Assembly: GCF_900100735.1 (NCBI RefSeq)
Contig: NZ_FNCJ01000031.1
Coordinates: forward strand, 1-64,000
From: Paraburkholderia phenazinium
GTDB taxonomy: Bacteria; Pseudomonadota; Gammaproteobacteria; Burkholderiales; Burkholderiaceae
Direction of reading: 5' to 3'
Length of the DNA: 64,000 nucleotides
The notes under the pieces were generated by a model that worked only from the letters and a program-made list of their open reading frames with translations, had not been told where the DNA came from and ran no database searches. The position numbers and the translations under genes are program-made. Shown one piece after another: positions 1-7,973 of this stretch (position 1 is its first letter; every line of letters begins with the position of its first letter).

Positions 1-147
1 CCCGAAGGGGGGCAGGACACCACGCACAGGTTGAGTGATCAGTGTTGTGCCAGAAACAACACAACCCGCATCAAACGAGAGGCATCCTCTCAGCTACTTC
101 TTCCAGATTGGCTGTGCCGCCCACAAAGGCGACACGGCAACAAGTCA
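1..147 (+). other. 23S-5S rRNA spacer
   Basis: The stretch lies directly before the 5S gene and carries no open frame of its own that makes sense. It contains a short hairpin around positions 44-62 (TGTTGT paired with ACAACA), as expected of processed rRNA spacer. The 23S 3' end must lie just outside the window. Open frames drawn across this stretch run on through the 5S gene and are not coding. Confidence 0.7.
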
Positions 148-262
148 TGCCTGATGACCATAGCGAGTCGGTACCACCCCTTCCCATCCCGAACAGGACC
201 GTGAAACGACTCCACGCCGATGATAGTGCGGATTCCCGTGTGAAAGTAGGTAATCGTCAGGC
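148..262 (+). rRNA. rrf: 5S ribosomal RNA
   Basis: The sequence is recognisable as a complete bacterial 5S rRNA of about 115 nt. The 5' end TGCCTGATGACC pairs with the 3' end TCGTCAGGC to form helix I, and the conserved stretches CCCATCCCGAACAGG, GTGAAACG, CGCCGATGATAGT and GAAAGTAGG occur in the right order. It is the last gene of an rrn operon entering from the left and is followed 16 bases later by an intrinsic terminator. Exact ends could move by one or two bases. Confidence 0.96.
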
Positions 263-278
263 TCCCTAGCAAGACCAG

Positions 279-307
279 AAACCCCGCCTCTCAAAGGCGG
301 GGTTTTT
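279..307 (+). terminator. Rho-independent terminator of the rrn operon
   Basis: CCCCGCC (282-288) pairs with GGCGGGG (296-302) around a seven-base loop and is followed by five T residues, with an A run on the 5' side. It sits 16 bases after the 5S gene. Confidence 0.93.
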
Positions 308-403
308 GCGTTTACGCGTCCGGAAAGCGCATACGCAACCGGGCATGCTATAAATCCCCACATCTCGACCCATCTCGCCTTGCCGCCCGGAGCCGACAAT
401 AGA

Positions 404-1333
404 ATGGACTATTTCGCCGCCGTCCGCGCCTTCCTCTGTGCCGCCGACCTGCAGAGCTTCAGCAAGACCGCGCAGCAACTGGAACTGAAGACATCTACCG
501 TCTCCCGCTACGTCACGGAGCTCGAGGGCGATCTGGGTATTGCGCTCTTCAATCGCTCCACGCGTGGCCTCGTGCTCACCGAAGGCGGGCGCGTCTTTCG
601 TGAGCATGCGCTAGTGGCGATGAAGGCAATGGACGAGGCGCGCAGCGTGACGTCCTCGCTGAATGCCTCGCCCCAAGGCGTGCTGCGCGTAACGATGCCG
701 ACCTCGTTCGGCCGCAAGCATGTGGTGAAGCATCTGCCGGCGTTTCTGGAAAAGCATCCACGCATCGGCGTGGACATGATTTTCTCGGATGATGTGATCA
801 ACCTCATCGAGACCGAAGTGGATCTCGCCATCCGGATCGGCGTGCTGCCCGATTCGCAGCTCATGGCGAGGCGCCTCGCGGCCCATCGGCGCATCGTCTG
901 TGCGAGCCCTGCATACGTCGCCACGCACGGCGCACCAGAGACGCCAGAGGATCTGAACCGCCACACGGCGCTGCGTTTCTCGCGCGCTATCGATGACAAA
1001 TGGATCCTCAGCCGTTGCAAGGCCAAATCGAAAACGAAGGACGTGACGGTTCAGCTCAGCGGGCAAGTGAGGGCGAACGATACCGACGCCATCATCGATC
1101 TTGCCGTCGCTGGATGTGGCATCGCGCTGCTGCCCGAATGGAGCATCGGCGCCGAGCTACGTGCCGGCGATCTGACGGCGCTGCTCGTTGACTGGGAGGC
1201 CCGGGCTACACGCCTGGACCCAGCGATCTGGGCCGTCTATCCGCCAAAGAAAGTGGTTTCGTCCAAGGTGCGTGCGTTTGTCGATTTTTACGCCAACATC
1301 TTTGGCCGCGACGATTATTGGGCGCATCCGTAG
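404..1333 (+). CDS. LysR-family transcriptional regulator
   Basis: This is a 309-residue LysR-type regulator. Residues 1-60 form the winged helix-turn-helix (MDYFAAVRAFLCAADLQSF, then SKTAQQLELKTSTVSRYVTELE, LFNRSTRGLVLTEGGRVF). The rest is a substrate-binding domain of the subgroup close to AaeR/DmlR (VTMPTSFGRKHV, DLAIRIGVLPDS, AVAGCGIALLPEW). The start at 404 is preferred over an in-frame ATG at 380 because a GGAG lies just before it and LysR proteins begin at this residue. The next gene is on the same strand 165 bases away, so the usual divergent-target rule gives no clue. Effector unknown. Confidence 0.93.
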   Translation: MDYFAAVRAFLCAADLQSFSKTAQQLELKTSTVSRYVTELEGDLGIALFNRSTRGLVLTEGGRVFREHALVAMKAMDEARSVTSSLNASPQGVLRVTMPTSFGRKHVVKHLPAFLEKHPRIGVDMIFSDDVINLIETEVDLAIRIGVLPDSQLMARRLAAHRRIVCASPAYVATHGAPETPEDLNRHTALRFSRAIDDKWILSRCKAKSKTKDVTVQLSGQVRANDTDAIIDLAVAGCGIALLPEWSIGAELRAGDLTALLVDWEARATRLDPAIWAVYPPKKVVSSKVRAFVDFYANIFGRDDYWAHP

Positions 1334-1498
1334 CCGGCCGGATGGGCTGGCCTTCCATTCCGTAGTCCCTTTTCCGCAAAACTGATTCCCGAGACGAGTC
1401 GTTCTCCGGGGCGTAGCCTTTTTCTATAGTGGACTCAGACGTTAGCGTGAGCTGACGAACCCGCGACTCATGCGGGGAACCCTTTATAGGAGATGGAC

Positions 1499-2446
1499 AT
1501 GCTCGACAGAACCGCACTTTCTACGCTGGAACTGGATGCTTCGGCGACGACCGAAGACGCACAGTACTTCGAATACACCTCATCGGCGAATCCTATCGGC
1601 GCCAAGCTGATCTCGCGCATTCCGTATCGCTCGTTCCCCGCTTCGCTGTACAACAGCGGCCCGACCCGTGTAGTCCCGCTCGACCTGTCGGCCGAACTCG
1701 GCTGCGAAAGTCCGGCAACAGGTCCGGGTCTCTCAGCCAATTTCGTGCGCGTGCTGACCGGCGAGAAGGTTGCACTGAAGCCAAACGCTACTTCGATGGT
1801 GTTTTACGTCATAGAAGGTTCCGGCATCGCCTCGCAAGGCAAGAGCGCATTCCAGTTCGGGAAGGGTGACTTCTTTACGTTCCCGGGTGGAGAATCGATG
1901 ACGCTCACGGCCGAATCGACGGCTCGCCTGTATTACGTCAACGACGCGCCGCTGCTCACCTACCTGGGTGCAAGCGTGCAGACCCCACGCTTCAAGCCGA
2001 CGCATTACCCGGCCGCGCGCGCAGAAGAGGAACTGAAGAAGGTGTCGAGCGCTGCCGGCGCTAGCCAACGGAACCGCGTCAGCATTTTGTTGGGTAACGC
2101 GAACTTCCCGCAGACGCGTACCGTGACGCATGTGTTGTGGGCGATGTTCGGTGTGGTCGCGGCAAAGACGATACAAAAGCCGCACCGCCATCAATCGATC
2201 GCGTTGGACTTCATCTCGGACTGCAAACCAGGCTGCTACACGCTGGTCGGCACCGAACTCGACGAAAACGGCAACATCCTCAATCCGCAGCGCGTCGACT
2301 GGGAGCCGGGTATGGTCTTTGTGACGCCCCCGGGATACTGGCATGCCCACTTCAACGAATCGGACGAGAACGGCTACCTGATTCCGATTCAGGATGCTGG
2401 TTTGCAGACTTATTTGCGAGCGCTGGACATCCGCTTCGCGCATTGA
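1499..2446 (+). CDS. Two-cupin protein, gentisate-dioxygenase-like
   Basis: The 315-residue product has two cupin halves. The N-terminal half carries VFYVIEGSGIASQG with FGKGDFFTFPGG. The C-terminal half carries KPHRHQSIALDF with WEPGMVFVTPPGYWHAHFN, so a His-x-His and a late His, likely metal ligands, are present only in the second cupin. This bicupin layout resembles gentisate and 1-hydroxy-2-naphthoate dioxygenases, but the length and motifs do not prove ring cleavage. An AGGAG at 1488-1492 overlaps the ATG at 1493 and is six bases from the one at 1499, so the second ATG is chosen. Substrate unknown. Confidence 0.8.
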   Translation: MLDRTALSTLELDASATTEDAQYFEYTSSANPIGAKLISRIPYRSFPASLYNSGPTRVVPLDLSAELGCESPATGPGLSANFVRVLTGEKVALKPNATSMVFYVIEGSGIASQGKSAFQFGKGDFFTFPGGESMTLTAESTARLYYVNDAPLLTYLGASVQTPRFKPTHYPAARAEEELKKVSSAAGASQRNRVSILLGNANFPQTRTVTHVLWAMFGVVAAKTIQKPHRHQSIALDFISDCKPGCYTLVGTELDENGNILNPQRVDWEPGMVFVTPPGYWHAHFNESDENGYLIPIQDAGLQTYLRALDIRFAH

Positions 2447-2491
2447 TTGGATCCGTCTGAATCGAACCGAAAGAGCGCTCGCTGGTGACGA

Positions 2492-2737
2492 TCAGGCCGT
2501 AGCGTGACCCTGGTCGCAGAATTCGTCAATCACCGCGGTGGCCCGATGCTCGAGCGAGCTGATGGCCATCAGCGGGTCGATCTTGACTCGCGGGATGGTC
2601 AGTTCCGGGCCAACGGGCGCCCCTTTCTGGCTATCGCCATCGATACGTTCAATCAGGGCCCGGCACACCCACTGCACGCCGAGTTCATCCGGCACCACAT
2701 CAACATTTACTCGAAAGCCACGATGTTCCAACGCCAC
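2492..2737 (-). CDS. Small conserved-type hypothetical protein
   Basis: The 81-residue product starts at a GTG placed five bases after a clean GGAGG (2743-2747, minus strand), which is why this strand is chosen over the overlapping plus-strand frame. It has no signal peptide or membrane segment. It reads as a short alpha/beta fold: FRVNVDVVPDELGVQWVCR, then ERIDG, ending in a helical ATAVIDEFCDQ. The layout loosely resembles the small protein beside cspA at 31.4 kb. No function can be assigned. Confidence 0.55.
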   Translation of the reverse strand: MALEHRGFRVNVDVVPDELGVQWVCRALIERIDGDSQKGAPVGPELTIPRVKIDPLMAISSLEHRATAVIDEFCDQGHATA

Positions 2738-2918
2738 AACAACCTCCAGACTTACAACGAAATTTAGGTCACTCGACGGACAATGCGGCGAGAGTGCGAA
2801 ATGCTAGCACGGGTCCCACAATCTCTTCAGTGAAGCGGGCAATTGGGCTGGTCAGCTCGATGGGGGCAGCCTGACCATTTCGGGTAAATCTTGCATCGGC
2901 AGCGATTTCGGCGCAAAA

Positions 2919-2928
2919 TGTGTACACA
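2919..2928. promoter_or_regulatory. Probable toxin-antitoxin operator
   Basis: TGTGTACACA is a perfect ten-base palindrome 38 bases before the antitoxin start. Operators of the YefM branch of the Phd/YefM family contain the core TGTACA. This fits autoregulation of the downstream pair, though binding is inferred. Confidence 0.55.
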
Positions 2929-2966
2929 CAGATTCACAAATGCGCGCCATTACCAGGGGCGAAATC

Positions 2967-3251
2967 ATGGAAACGATTAAGGTTGGGATTCGGGAGTTCA
3001 GGGCCGATCTAGCGGAATATATCGCCGCTAGCACGCCCGTAGCCGTCACTCGTCACGGGCAGACGGTTGGCTACTTTATTCCTGCGCACGGCCAGAGCGA
3101 GGGGGATGTTGCAGCTCTGAAGAAGGCGAGCAAGACCTTGGATCGGCTTCTGGCCGAGCAGGGCATCGACGTTGAGGACGTGGTATCTGAGTTCAAGGCG
3201 GCTCGAGGATCGACCCTAGGTCGCAAAAAGACACAAACCAAGGCGACATGA
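2967..3251 (+). CDS. Phd/YefM-family antitoxin
   Basis: The 94-residue protein has the N-terminal DNA-binding fold of Phd/YefM antitoxins: VGIREFRADLAEYI, then PVAVTRHGQTVGYFIP. The C-terminal half is charged and probably disordered until it binds the toxin (LLAEQGIDVEDVVSEF). The start at 2967 (METIKVG) follows AGGGGCGA and matches the family start better than the ATG at 2940. Its stop overlaps the next start as ATGA, the usual coupling of antitoxin to toxin. A TGTGTACACA palindrome upstream is the likely operator. Confidence 0.88.
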   Translation: METIKVGIREFRADLAEYIAASTPVAVTRHGQTVGYFIPAHGQSEGDVAALKKASKTLDRLLAEQGIDVEDVVSEFKAARGSTLGRKKTQTKAT

Positions 3252-3667
3252 GCAATAAGGCAATTGTGCTGGACTCGAATATCCTGATTCGTGCTGTCCT
3301 TGGGAAGCGAGTGCGCGAACTGACCGTCGAGCATGCGTCGTCGATCAGGTTTTTCGCTCCCGACATTGCTTATGCTGACGCCAGAAAATATCTTCCCCCG
3401 CTGCTAGAAAAGCGAGGCGTTCGTGCAGAGGCCGCGATGCGCGTACTCGACGGTCTTGCTGCGATCGTACACGCAATCGATGCCGATGTTTATCTCGGCA
3501 TGAAGCAGCAAGCTCTAGAGCGCATTGAGCGACGGGACGCCGACGACTGGCCTATTCTTGCATGCGCTATGACCTTGGGATGTCCCGTTTGGACGGAAGA
3601 TACCGATTTCTTCGGCACAGGCGTTGCGACTTGGACCACGGATCGGGTCGCGCTGTACTTTGAGTAG
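3248..3667 (+). CDS. PIN-domain toxin, VapC-like
   Basis: The 139-residue protein is a PIN ribonuclease fold. The first acidic residue is D9 in VLDSNILIRA, and the C-terminal acidic cluster is D96/D98/D99 (RRDADDWP) plus D117/D119 (TEDTDFFG). The usual second-position Glu is not obvious; D43 in IAYADARKYL is the best candidate. PIN toxins cut RNA in a metal-dependent way. The gene overlaps the antitoxin by four bases. Its RNA target cannot be read from sequence. Confidence 0.87.
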   Translation: MSNKAIVLDSNILIRAVLGKRVRELTVEHASSIRFFAPDIAYADARKYLPPLLEKRGVRAEAAMRVLDGLAAIVHAIDADVYLGMKQQALERIERRDADDWPILACAMTLGCPVWTEDTDFFGTGVATWTTDRVALYFE

Positions 3668-3712
3668 CGCCATGCAGACCGATCCGGAGTGGCGCTGTAC
3701 GCGCCATCCTTC

Positions 3713-4993
3713 TTACTTCGCCAGTACCACCGCCCGCCCCTCCCGCGAAGGCAACCGATACAACCAACCCGCGATCCCAATCGCGAGCAGCAACAGCGCG
3801 CAGGCCATCGCAACTACACCGTGCCAGCCGCGCAAACTCCAGAACACTCCGCCGAGCGAGCCGACCACGCTCGATCCCAGGTAGTAAGCAAACAGGTACA
3901 GCGACGACGCCTGCGCCTTGCTGACCTGCGCCCGTGCGCCGACCCAGGCGCTGGCAACCGAATGCGTGCCGAAGAAGCCGATCGTCAAGACAGCCACCCC
4001 GAACACGATGACCCAGAGCTGGTTCGAGAGCGTGATGGCGGTCCCGACAAACATCAGCATCAACGTGGCCGGCAGCACGACCCGGCGCCCAACCTTCGCA
4101 GAGAGACTGCCCGCCCAGGCCGAGCTGACGACACCGAACAGATATACCGCGAAAATCAGGCCGATTTTGGTCTGGTTCAGAGAGAAAGGCGCCGCAATCA
4201 GACGGTAGCCGACATAGTTGTACACGGTGACAAAGCTGCCCATCAACAGGAACGCTTCGACGAACAGTAGCGGCAGAATGCCGTCGCGCAAGTGAGTGCC
4301 GAAGGCGCGCACCAAAGGGACAACGCGTAGTTCCCGCTTCACGAAGTGGCGCGAGGGCGGTAAACAGCGCCACAGGATCGCGGCACTCAGTACGCCGAGC
4401 ACGCCGATCACCAGCACCGCCGAGCGCCATCCCCAGACATCGGTTATCACACCGGTCAACAGACGCCCCGCCATTCCGCCAAGGCCAGTCCCACCGACAT
4501 ACAACCCCATCGCATGACCGAGCGAGCGCGGATGCATCTCCTCGCCCACGTAAGCCATCGCGACCGCCGGCAGACCGCTCAGCGCGATACCCATCAACGC
4601 GCGCATGACAAGCAGCGTCGGCCAGTGCGGGACCATAGCGCAGATGACGGTAAGCACCGCCGAGAGCAACAGCGAAGCCACCATGATCGGTTTGCGGCCC
4701 CAGGCCTCGGATAGCCCGCCCGCCACGAGCATCGTCACTGCCAGCAAGCCCGTGGTCAACGACAGGGCAAGGCTTGCGCCCGCGGCGCTAACGCCGAAAT
4801 CCGCCGAAAACAGCGGCATCAACGGCTGCACGCAGTAAAGCAACGCAAAGGTCGCGAACCCGGCGGCGAACAGGGCGAAATTGGTTTGCCAGAAGGCCGG
4901 CGTGCCGTGCTCAATTTTTCCTGTCAGTTCGCGAGGCGCCTCGCCAGCGGTCGAGATGACGGCCGTCAACACGTTGACGTCGTGCTTTCCCAT
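3713..4993 (-). CDS. MFS transporter, YnfM family
   Basis: The 426-residue protein has about twelve hydrophobic segments and a cytoplasmic N-terminal tail of roughly 30 residues. Family marks include LSEAWGRKPIMVASLL between segments 2 and 3 and GTGLGGMAGRLLTG in segment 5. It resembles the YnfM branch of drug and arabinose-type exporters. It is transcribed away from a LysR gene 104 bases upstream, the standard arrangement in which the regulator controls the pump. A GGAGTG precedes the ATG. Substrate unknown. Confidence 0.9.
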   Translation of the reverse strand: MGKHDVNVLTAVISTAGEAPRELTGKIEHGTPAFWQTNFALFAAGFATFALLYCVQPLMPLFSADFGVSAAGASLALSLTTGLLAVTMLVAGGLSEAWGRKPIMVASLLLSAVLTVICAMVPHWPTLLVMRALMGIALSGLPAVAMAYVGEEMHPRSLGHAMGLYVGGTGLGGMAGRLLTGVITDVWGWRSAVLVIGVLGVLSAAILWRCLPPSRHFVKRELRVVPLVRAFGTHLRDGILPLLFVEAFLLMGSFVTVYNYVGYRLIAAPFSLNQTKIGLIFAVYLFGVVSSAWAGSLSAKVGRRVVLPATLMLMFVGTAITLSNQLWVIVFGVAVLTIGFFGTHSVASAWVGARAQVSKAQASSLYLFAYYLGSSVVGSLGGVFWSLRGWHGVVAMACALLLLAIGIAGWLYRLPSREGRAVVLAK

Positions 4994-5060
4994 GTTTCGG
5001 TCACTCCATATGCAGTTTCAATCGTGCCTCAATGATGAGATCGACTCATGCGGGTGTCCA

Positions 5061-5096
5061 ATATCGATTTGACTGTAATTGATACATAATCGATAT
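5061..5096. promoter_or_regulatory. Inverted repeat in divergent LysR/MFS promoter
   Basis: ATATCGATT (5061-5069) is perfectly repeated inverted as AATCGATAT (5088-5096) with 18 bases between. The right arm ends one base before the LysR start codon. The position fits a LysR operator serving both the transporter and autoregulation, but binding is inferred. Confidence 0.6.
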
Positions 5097-5097
5097 C

Positions 5098-6012
5098 ATG
5101 GACCTTCGCCGAATTCGCTATTTCATCGTCCTGTCCGAAGAACTGCATTTCGGGCGGGCCGCACAACGCCTGAATATCGCGCAGCCGCCTCTCAGCCAGC
5201 AGATCCGGGTGCTGGAGGACGAGTTGGGGGCGCGCCTGTTCGAGCGGACCAACCGGCGCGTGGAATTGACGGCCGCCGGCAAGGCGCTGTTGCCTGAAGC
5301 GCGCGCCCTGGCCGCGCAGGCGGAGCGGACTGGCGAGGTGGCGCGGCGCGCCCAGCGTGGCGAACTCGGCGAGTTGCGGGTGGGCTTTACCGGCTCGGCT
5401 GCCTTTAGCGCGGTCATCCCGAAGCTGATTTTCGAATTCCGGCGCCGCCTGCCGGAAATACACTTGAGGCTCGAGGAACTGAGCACCCAACAGCAGTTGA
5501 CGGCAATGCTGGAGCGGCGCCTGGAAGTCGCTTTCGTGCGCGGCACGGCGCGGCCCGATTTGCCGTCGACGTGGCAGGTCATCCGCCTTTTCGAGGATGC
5601 GCTCGTGGCCGTTCTGCCCGCGCGTCACCCGCTCGCTCTACAGGGCGGCGCGCTTTCGGTGGACGCGTTCAGGAACGAGGGCTTCGTGATGTATCCGCGT
5701 GAGCGCGGCACCGGTGTGTACGACCAGGTCATTGCGCTGTGTCAGCAGGCCGGTTTTGCGCCGCGGCTTGCTCAGGAGGCGCGAGAGTCGCCGACCATTG
5801 TCGGCCTGGTGGCAGCCGGACTCGGCGTGGCGTTCGTACCGGCCTCGTTGAGCAGCATCAAGGTGGATGGCGTGGCGTACCGGCCGCTGCGCGGCAAAGG
5901 CGCACGCTCTGCGATGTGGATGGTGTTGCGCGCCGGGGAACTGTCGCCGCAGGAGGCACTGTTCGTTAGGCTTGCTGAGGAGATTGGGGCAGAAGTGTCG
6001 GGCGGAATCTGA
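5098..6012 (+). CDS. LysR-family transcriptional regulator, BenM/CatM-like
   Basis: The 304-residue regulator has a canonical LysR N-terminus (MDLRRIRYFIVLSEELHFGR, AAQRLNIAQPPLSQQIRVLE, LFERTNRRVELTAAG) and an effector domain with ELRVGFTGSAAFSAVIPKLI. It most resembles the BenM/CatM/CbbR-like group. It is divergent from the MFS gene and probably controls it. No Shine-Dalgarno sequence lies before the ATG, because an inverted repeat fills that space, yet the start is fixed by the family N-terminus. The mRNA may be leaderless or poorly translated. Confidence 0.93.
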   Translation: MDLRRIRYFIVLSEELHFGRAAQRLNIAQPPLSQQIRVLEDELGARLFERTNRRVELTAAGKALLPEARALAAQAERTGEVARRAQRGELGELRVGFTGSAAFSAVIPKLIFEFRRRLPEIHLRLEELSTQQQLTAMLERRLEVAFVRGTARPDLPSTWQVIRLFEDALVAVLPARHPLALQGGALSVDAFRNEGFVMYPRERGTGVYDQVIALCQQAGFAPRLAQEARESPTIVGLVAAGLGVAFVPASLSSIKVDGVAYRPLRGKGARSAMWMVLRAGELSPQEALFVRLAEEIGAEVSGGI

Positions 6013-6024
6013 GACCCCACCACC

Positions 6025-6960
6025 TCACTCCCCGTCAATCAGACGCACCGCCAGATCCGGATCGAATCCCCCCGCTTTCAACGCCGGCGCAACGCCACAA
6101 GGCCCATCGGAGGTGCCCGGATTCTTGATCCATGCGAGCCATATCTGCCCAGACGGTTCTCCAGTCGGCTCGCCCAATCTGGCGCTCGCAGGGTTACACC
6201 ATTGCCCCTCTGAACCATTGCCGTTGCGGCTGGTATCGACCACAACCGGCTTCGTCAAACCGAACCGGTTCGACAACTGTTCGTTGACGGCATTTGCATA
6301 CGCTAGCGATTCTTGCGTCGTGTAGAAATTCGACACGTTCAAGGCGAATCCCTTCACCTCGCCGATGCCAGCGTCGTGCAGACGGTTCGCCATGGCATCC
6401 GCGCCAATCCAATGCGCGTTGCCGGCGTCGAGATAAACGTCGGCCTCGGGTGCGTTCAAGCGCATGCGCGAGACCGCATAGCGCAGCAGATCCAGCCGGG
6501 TCTGCTGCCCTTCAGGCGTTTTGAAGCAATCAAGTTGAGCAAGCGAGTCCGGCTCGACGACCACCATGGCGCGGCTCTTGCCGATGCCTTGCGAGAACGC
6601 GTCGATCCATGCGCGATAGGCGCTGACGTCGGCTGCTCCGCCCGCGGATGCTCCGCCGCAGTCGCGCTCGGGAATGTTGTAGGCGACGAGGATCGGCACC
6701 TGATGTGCGGCATTGGCGGCGTTGACGTACTGATCGACGGCCGCCTGCACGTCGCGGTTCCAGCTACCGAACCATTGCGCAGTAGGCACGTGAACGATGG
6801 AGGCGGCGATCTTCGCCGCGCGCGGATCGTCTGCATGAGCGCGCACCCACACGGCGGCCTCGGAGTTGGGATCGGCGTAGAACGAATCGGCGGCCCACGC
6901 CTGCCCCAAGGCAAAAAACGCAGCCAACGCGATACCGACGGCTTGCACGAAGCGTTTCAT
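6025..6960 (-). CDS. Glycoside hydrolase family 6 (cellulase-type)
   Basis: The 311-residue protein begins with a Sec signal peptide (MKRFVQAVGIALAAFFALGQ, cut near AWA-AD). The mature part is a GH6 catalytic domain with VPILVAYNIPERDCGG, the VVVEPDSLAQL block with the probable catalytic acid Asp, VYLDAGNAHWIG, GFALNVSNFYTT, PVVVDTSRNGNG and WIKNPGTSDGPC. All blocks are in family order, so it should be active as an endoglucanase or cellobiohydrolase acting on beta-1,4-glucan outside the cytoplasm. It has no carbohydrate-binding module, and no cellulose synthase genes are nearby. The bare catalytic domain is short. Confidence 0.92.
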   Translation of the reverse strand: MKRFVQAVGIALAAFFALGQAWAADSFYADPNSEAAVWVRAHADDPRAAKIAASIVHVPTAQWFGSWNRDVQAAVDQYVNAANAAHQVPILVAYNIPERDCGGASAGGAADVSAYRAWIDAFSQGIGKSRAMVVVEPDSLAQLDCFKTPEGQQTRLDLLRYAVSRMRLNAPEADVYLDAGNAHWIGADAMANRLHDAGIGEVKGFALNVSNFYTTQESLAYANAVNEQLSNRFGLTKPVVVDTSRNGNGSEGQWCNPASARLGEPTGEPSGQIWLAWIKNPGTSDGPCGVAPALKAGGFDPDLAVRLIDGE

Positions 6961-7043
6961 CTAGCGACCCCCGTCCCTCAAGCGCTCACATACACCCAGG
7001 CCTGCGCGCCGGATTTCAGCGTTACGCTCACGCGTTAAGTGTG

Positions 7044-7063
7044 CCGCTTACTCGCGTAAGCGG
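7044..7063. repeat. Perfect hairpin between GH6 and msrA
   Basis: CCGCTTAC pairs with GTAAGCGG around a TCGC loop. On the minus strand it lies 102 bases after the msrA stop and about 85 bases before the GH6 start. There is no T tract on that strand, so it may be a processing or Rho-dependent site rather than an intrinsic terminator. Confidence 0.5.
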
Positions 7064-7164
7064 GGCGTCATTTTCCTGAGGCGATAGCGTAACTTGACTA
7101 GCCCGTTTTGTGTGCGGAACTGCGCACGCCGGTCGCTCATGAATCACGCCCGGCGTGTCCTCCT

Positions 7165-7905
7165 CTACGACGAAGAGACTTTCAGCAATACCGGATCGTT
7201 ACGATAGAGATCGGGAAACATCCGCTTCAGGTTGGCCACCTTGGGCAAATCGTTAATCGCGATGTACGGATAGTCAGGATGTAGCACGAGATAATTCTGG
7301 TGATAGTTTTCCGCCGGATAAAAGCCCTTGAAATCCTCCACGCGCGTGACCACCGGCGCTGAAAACACGTGAGCCTTGTCGAGCTGCGCGATATACGCCT
7401 GTGCGACAGTACGCTGCTGTGGATTGACCGGGAACACCGCCGAGCGATATTGAGTGCCGTGGTCCGGACCCTGGTAATTCAGTTCGGTCGGGTTATGGGC
7501 GACTGAGAAGAAAATCTGCAGCAGCCGTCCATACGTGATCTGCGTCGGATCGTAGGTGATCTGTACCGATTCGGCGTGACCGGTGTCGCCTTCGCTGACC
7601 GTTTCGTATTGCGCGGTACCGGCCGCGCCGCCCGTATAGCCGGCGGCGACCTGTTTTACGCCGCGCACGTGTTCGAATACGCCCTGCACGCCCCAGAAGC
7701 AGCCGCCGGCGAACACGGCGGTTTCGCTATGGGTCGCAGTGACTTGTTCGTCCTGCGCGGGCGGGGGGATTTGCGTGGCCGCTTCGGCCGAGACCGCGAC
7801 GCGCTGCACGGCGATGACCCCCAAGGCGAGCGCGACGGCGCCTGCCAGTTTGGCGAAGGTGGAACGCTTGCGTGAAGACGCTGCGTTGCTAAAGATGTTG
7901 CTCAC
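7165..7905 (-). CDS. msrA: Peptide methionine-S-sulfoxide reductase MsrA, envelope-targeted
   Basis: The 246-residue protein reduces the S isomer of methionine sulfoxide. An N-terminal hydrophobic segment (AKLAGAVALALGVIAVQ) sends it to the periplasm. The catalytic domain has FAGGCFWGVQGVFE with catalytic C69, GYTGG, GDTGHAESVQITYDP, and NPTELNYQGPDHGTQYRSAVF. C69 is the only cysteine, so the resolving cysteines of two- and three-Cys MsrA enzymes are absent. The GTG at 7914 overlaps its own AGGAG, so the GTG at 7905, eight bases downstream of it, is taken as the start. It is the last gene of msrB-dipZ-msrA. Confidence 0.93.
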   Translation of the reverse strand: MSNIFSNAASSRKRSTFAKLAGAVALALGVIAVQRVAVSAEAATQIPPPAQDEQVTATHSETAVFAGGCFWGVQGVFEHVRGVKQVAAGYTGGAAGTAQYETVSEGDTGHAESVQITYDPTQITYGRLLQIFFSVAHNPTELNYQGPDHGTQYRSAVFPVNPQQRTVAQAYIAQLDKAHVFSAPVVTRVEDFKGFYPAENYHQNYLVLHPDYPYIAINDLPKVANLKRMFPDLYRNDPVLLKVSSS

Positions 7906-7973
7906 GATTGCCACTCCTTAATAAGTGATGACATGCATCGGACAGTTCGAATGCAGCAGTGCCGCGCGCGGCA

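Noticed and set aside
42..399. Several short open frames on both strands at the left edge
   Set aside because: They cross the 5S rRNA gene and the rrn terminator and have no ribosome-binding sites.
2504..2767. Plus-strand 87-residue frame opposite the small minus-strand gene
   Set aside because: The minus frame has a GGAGG at proper distance from its GTG; the plus frame has none.
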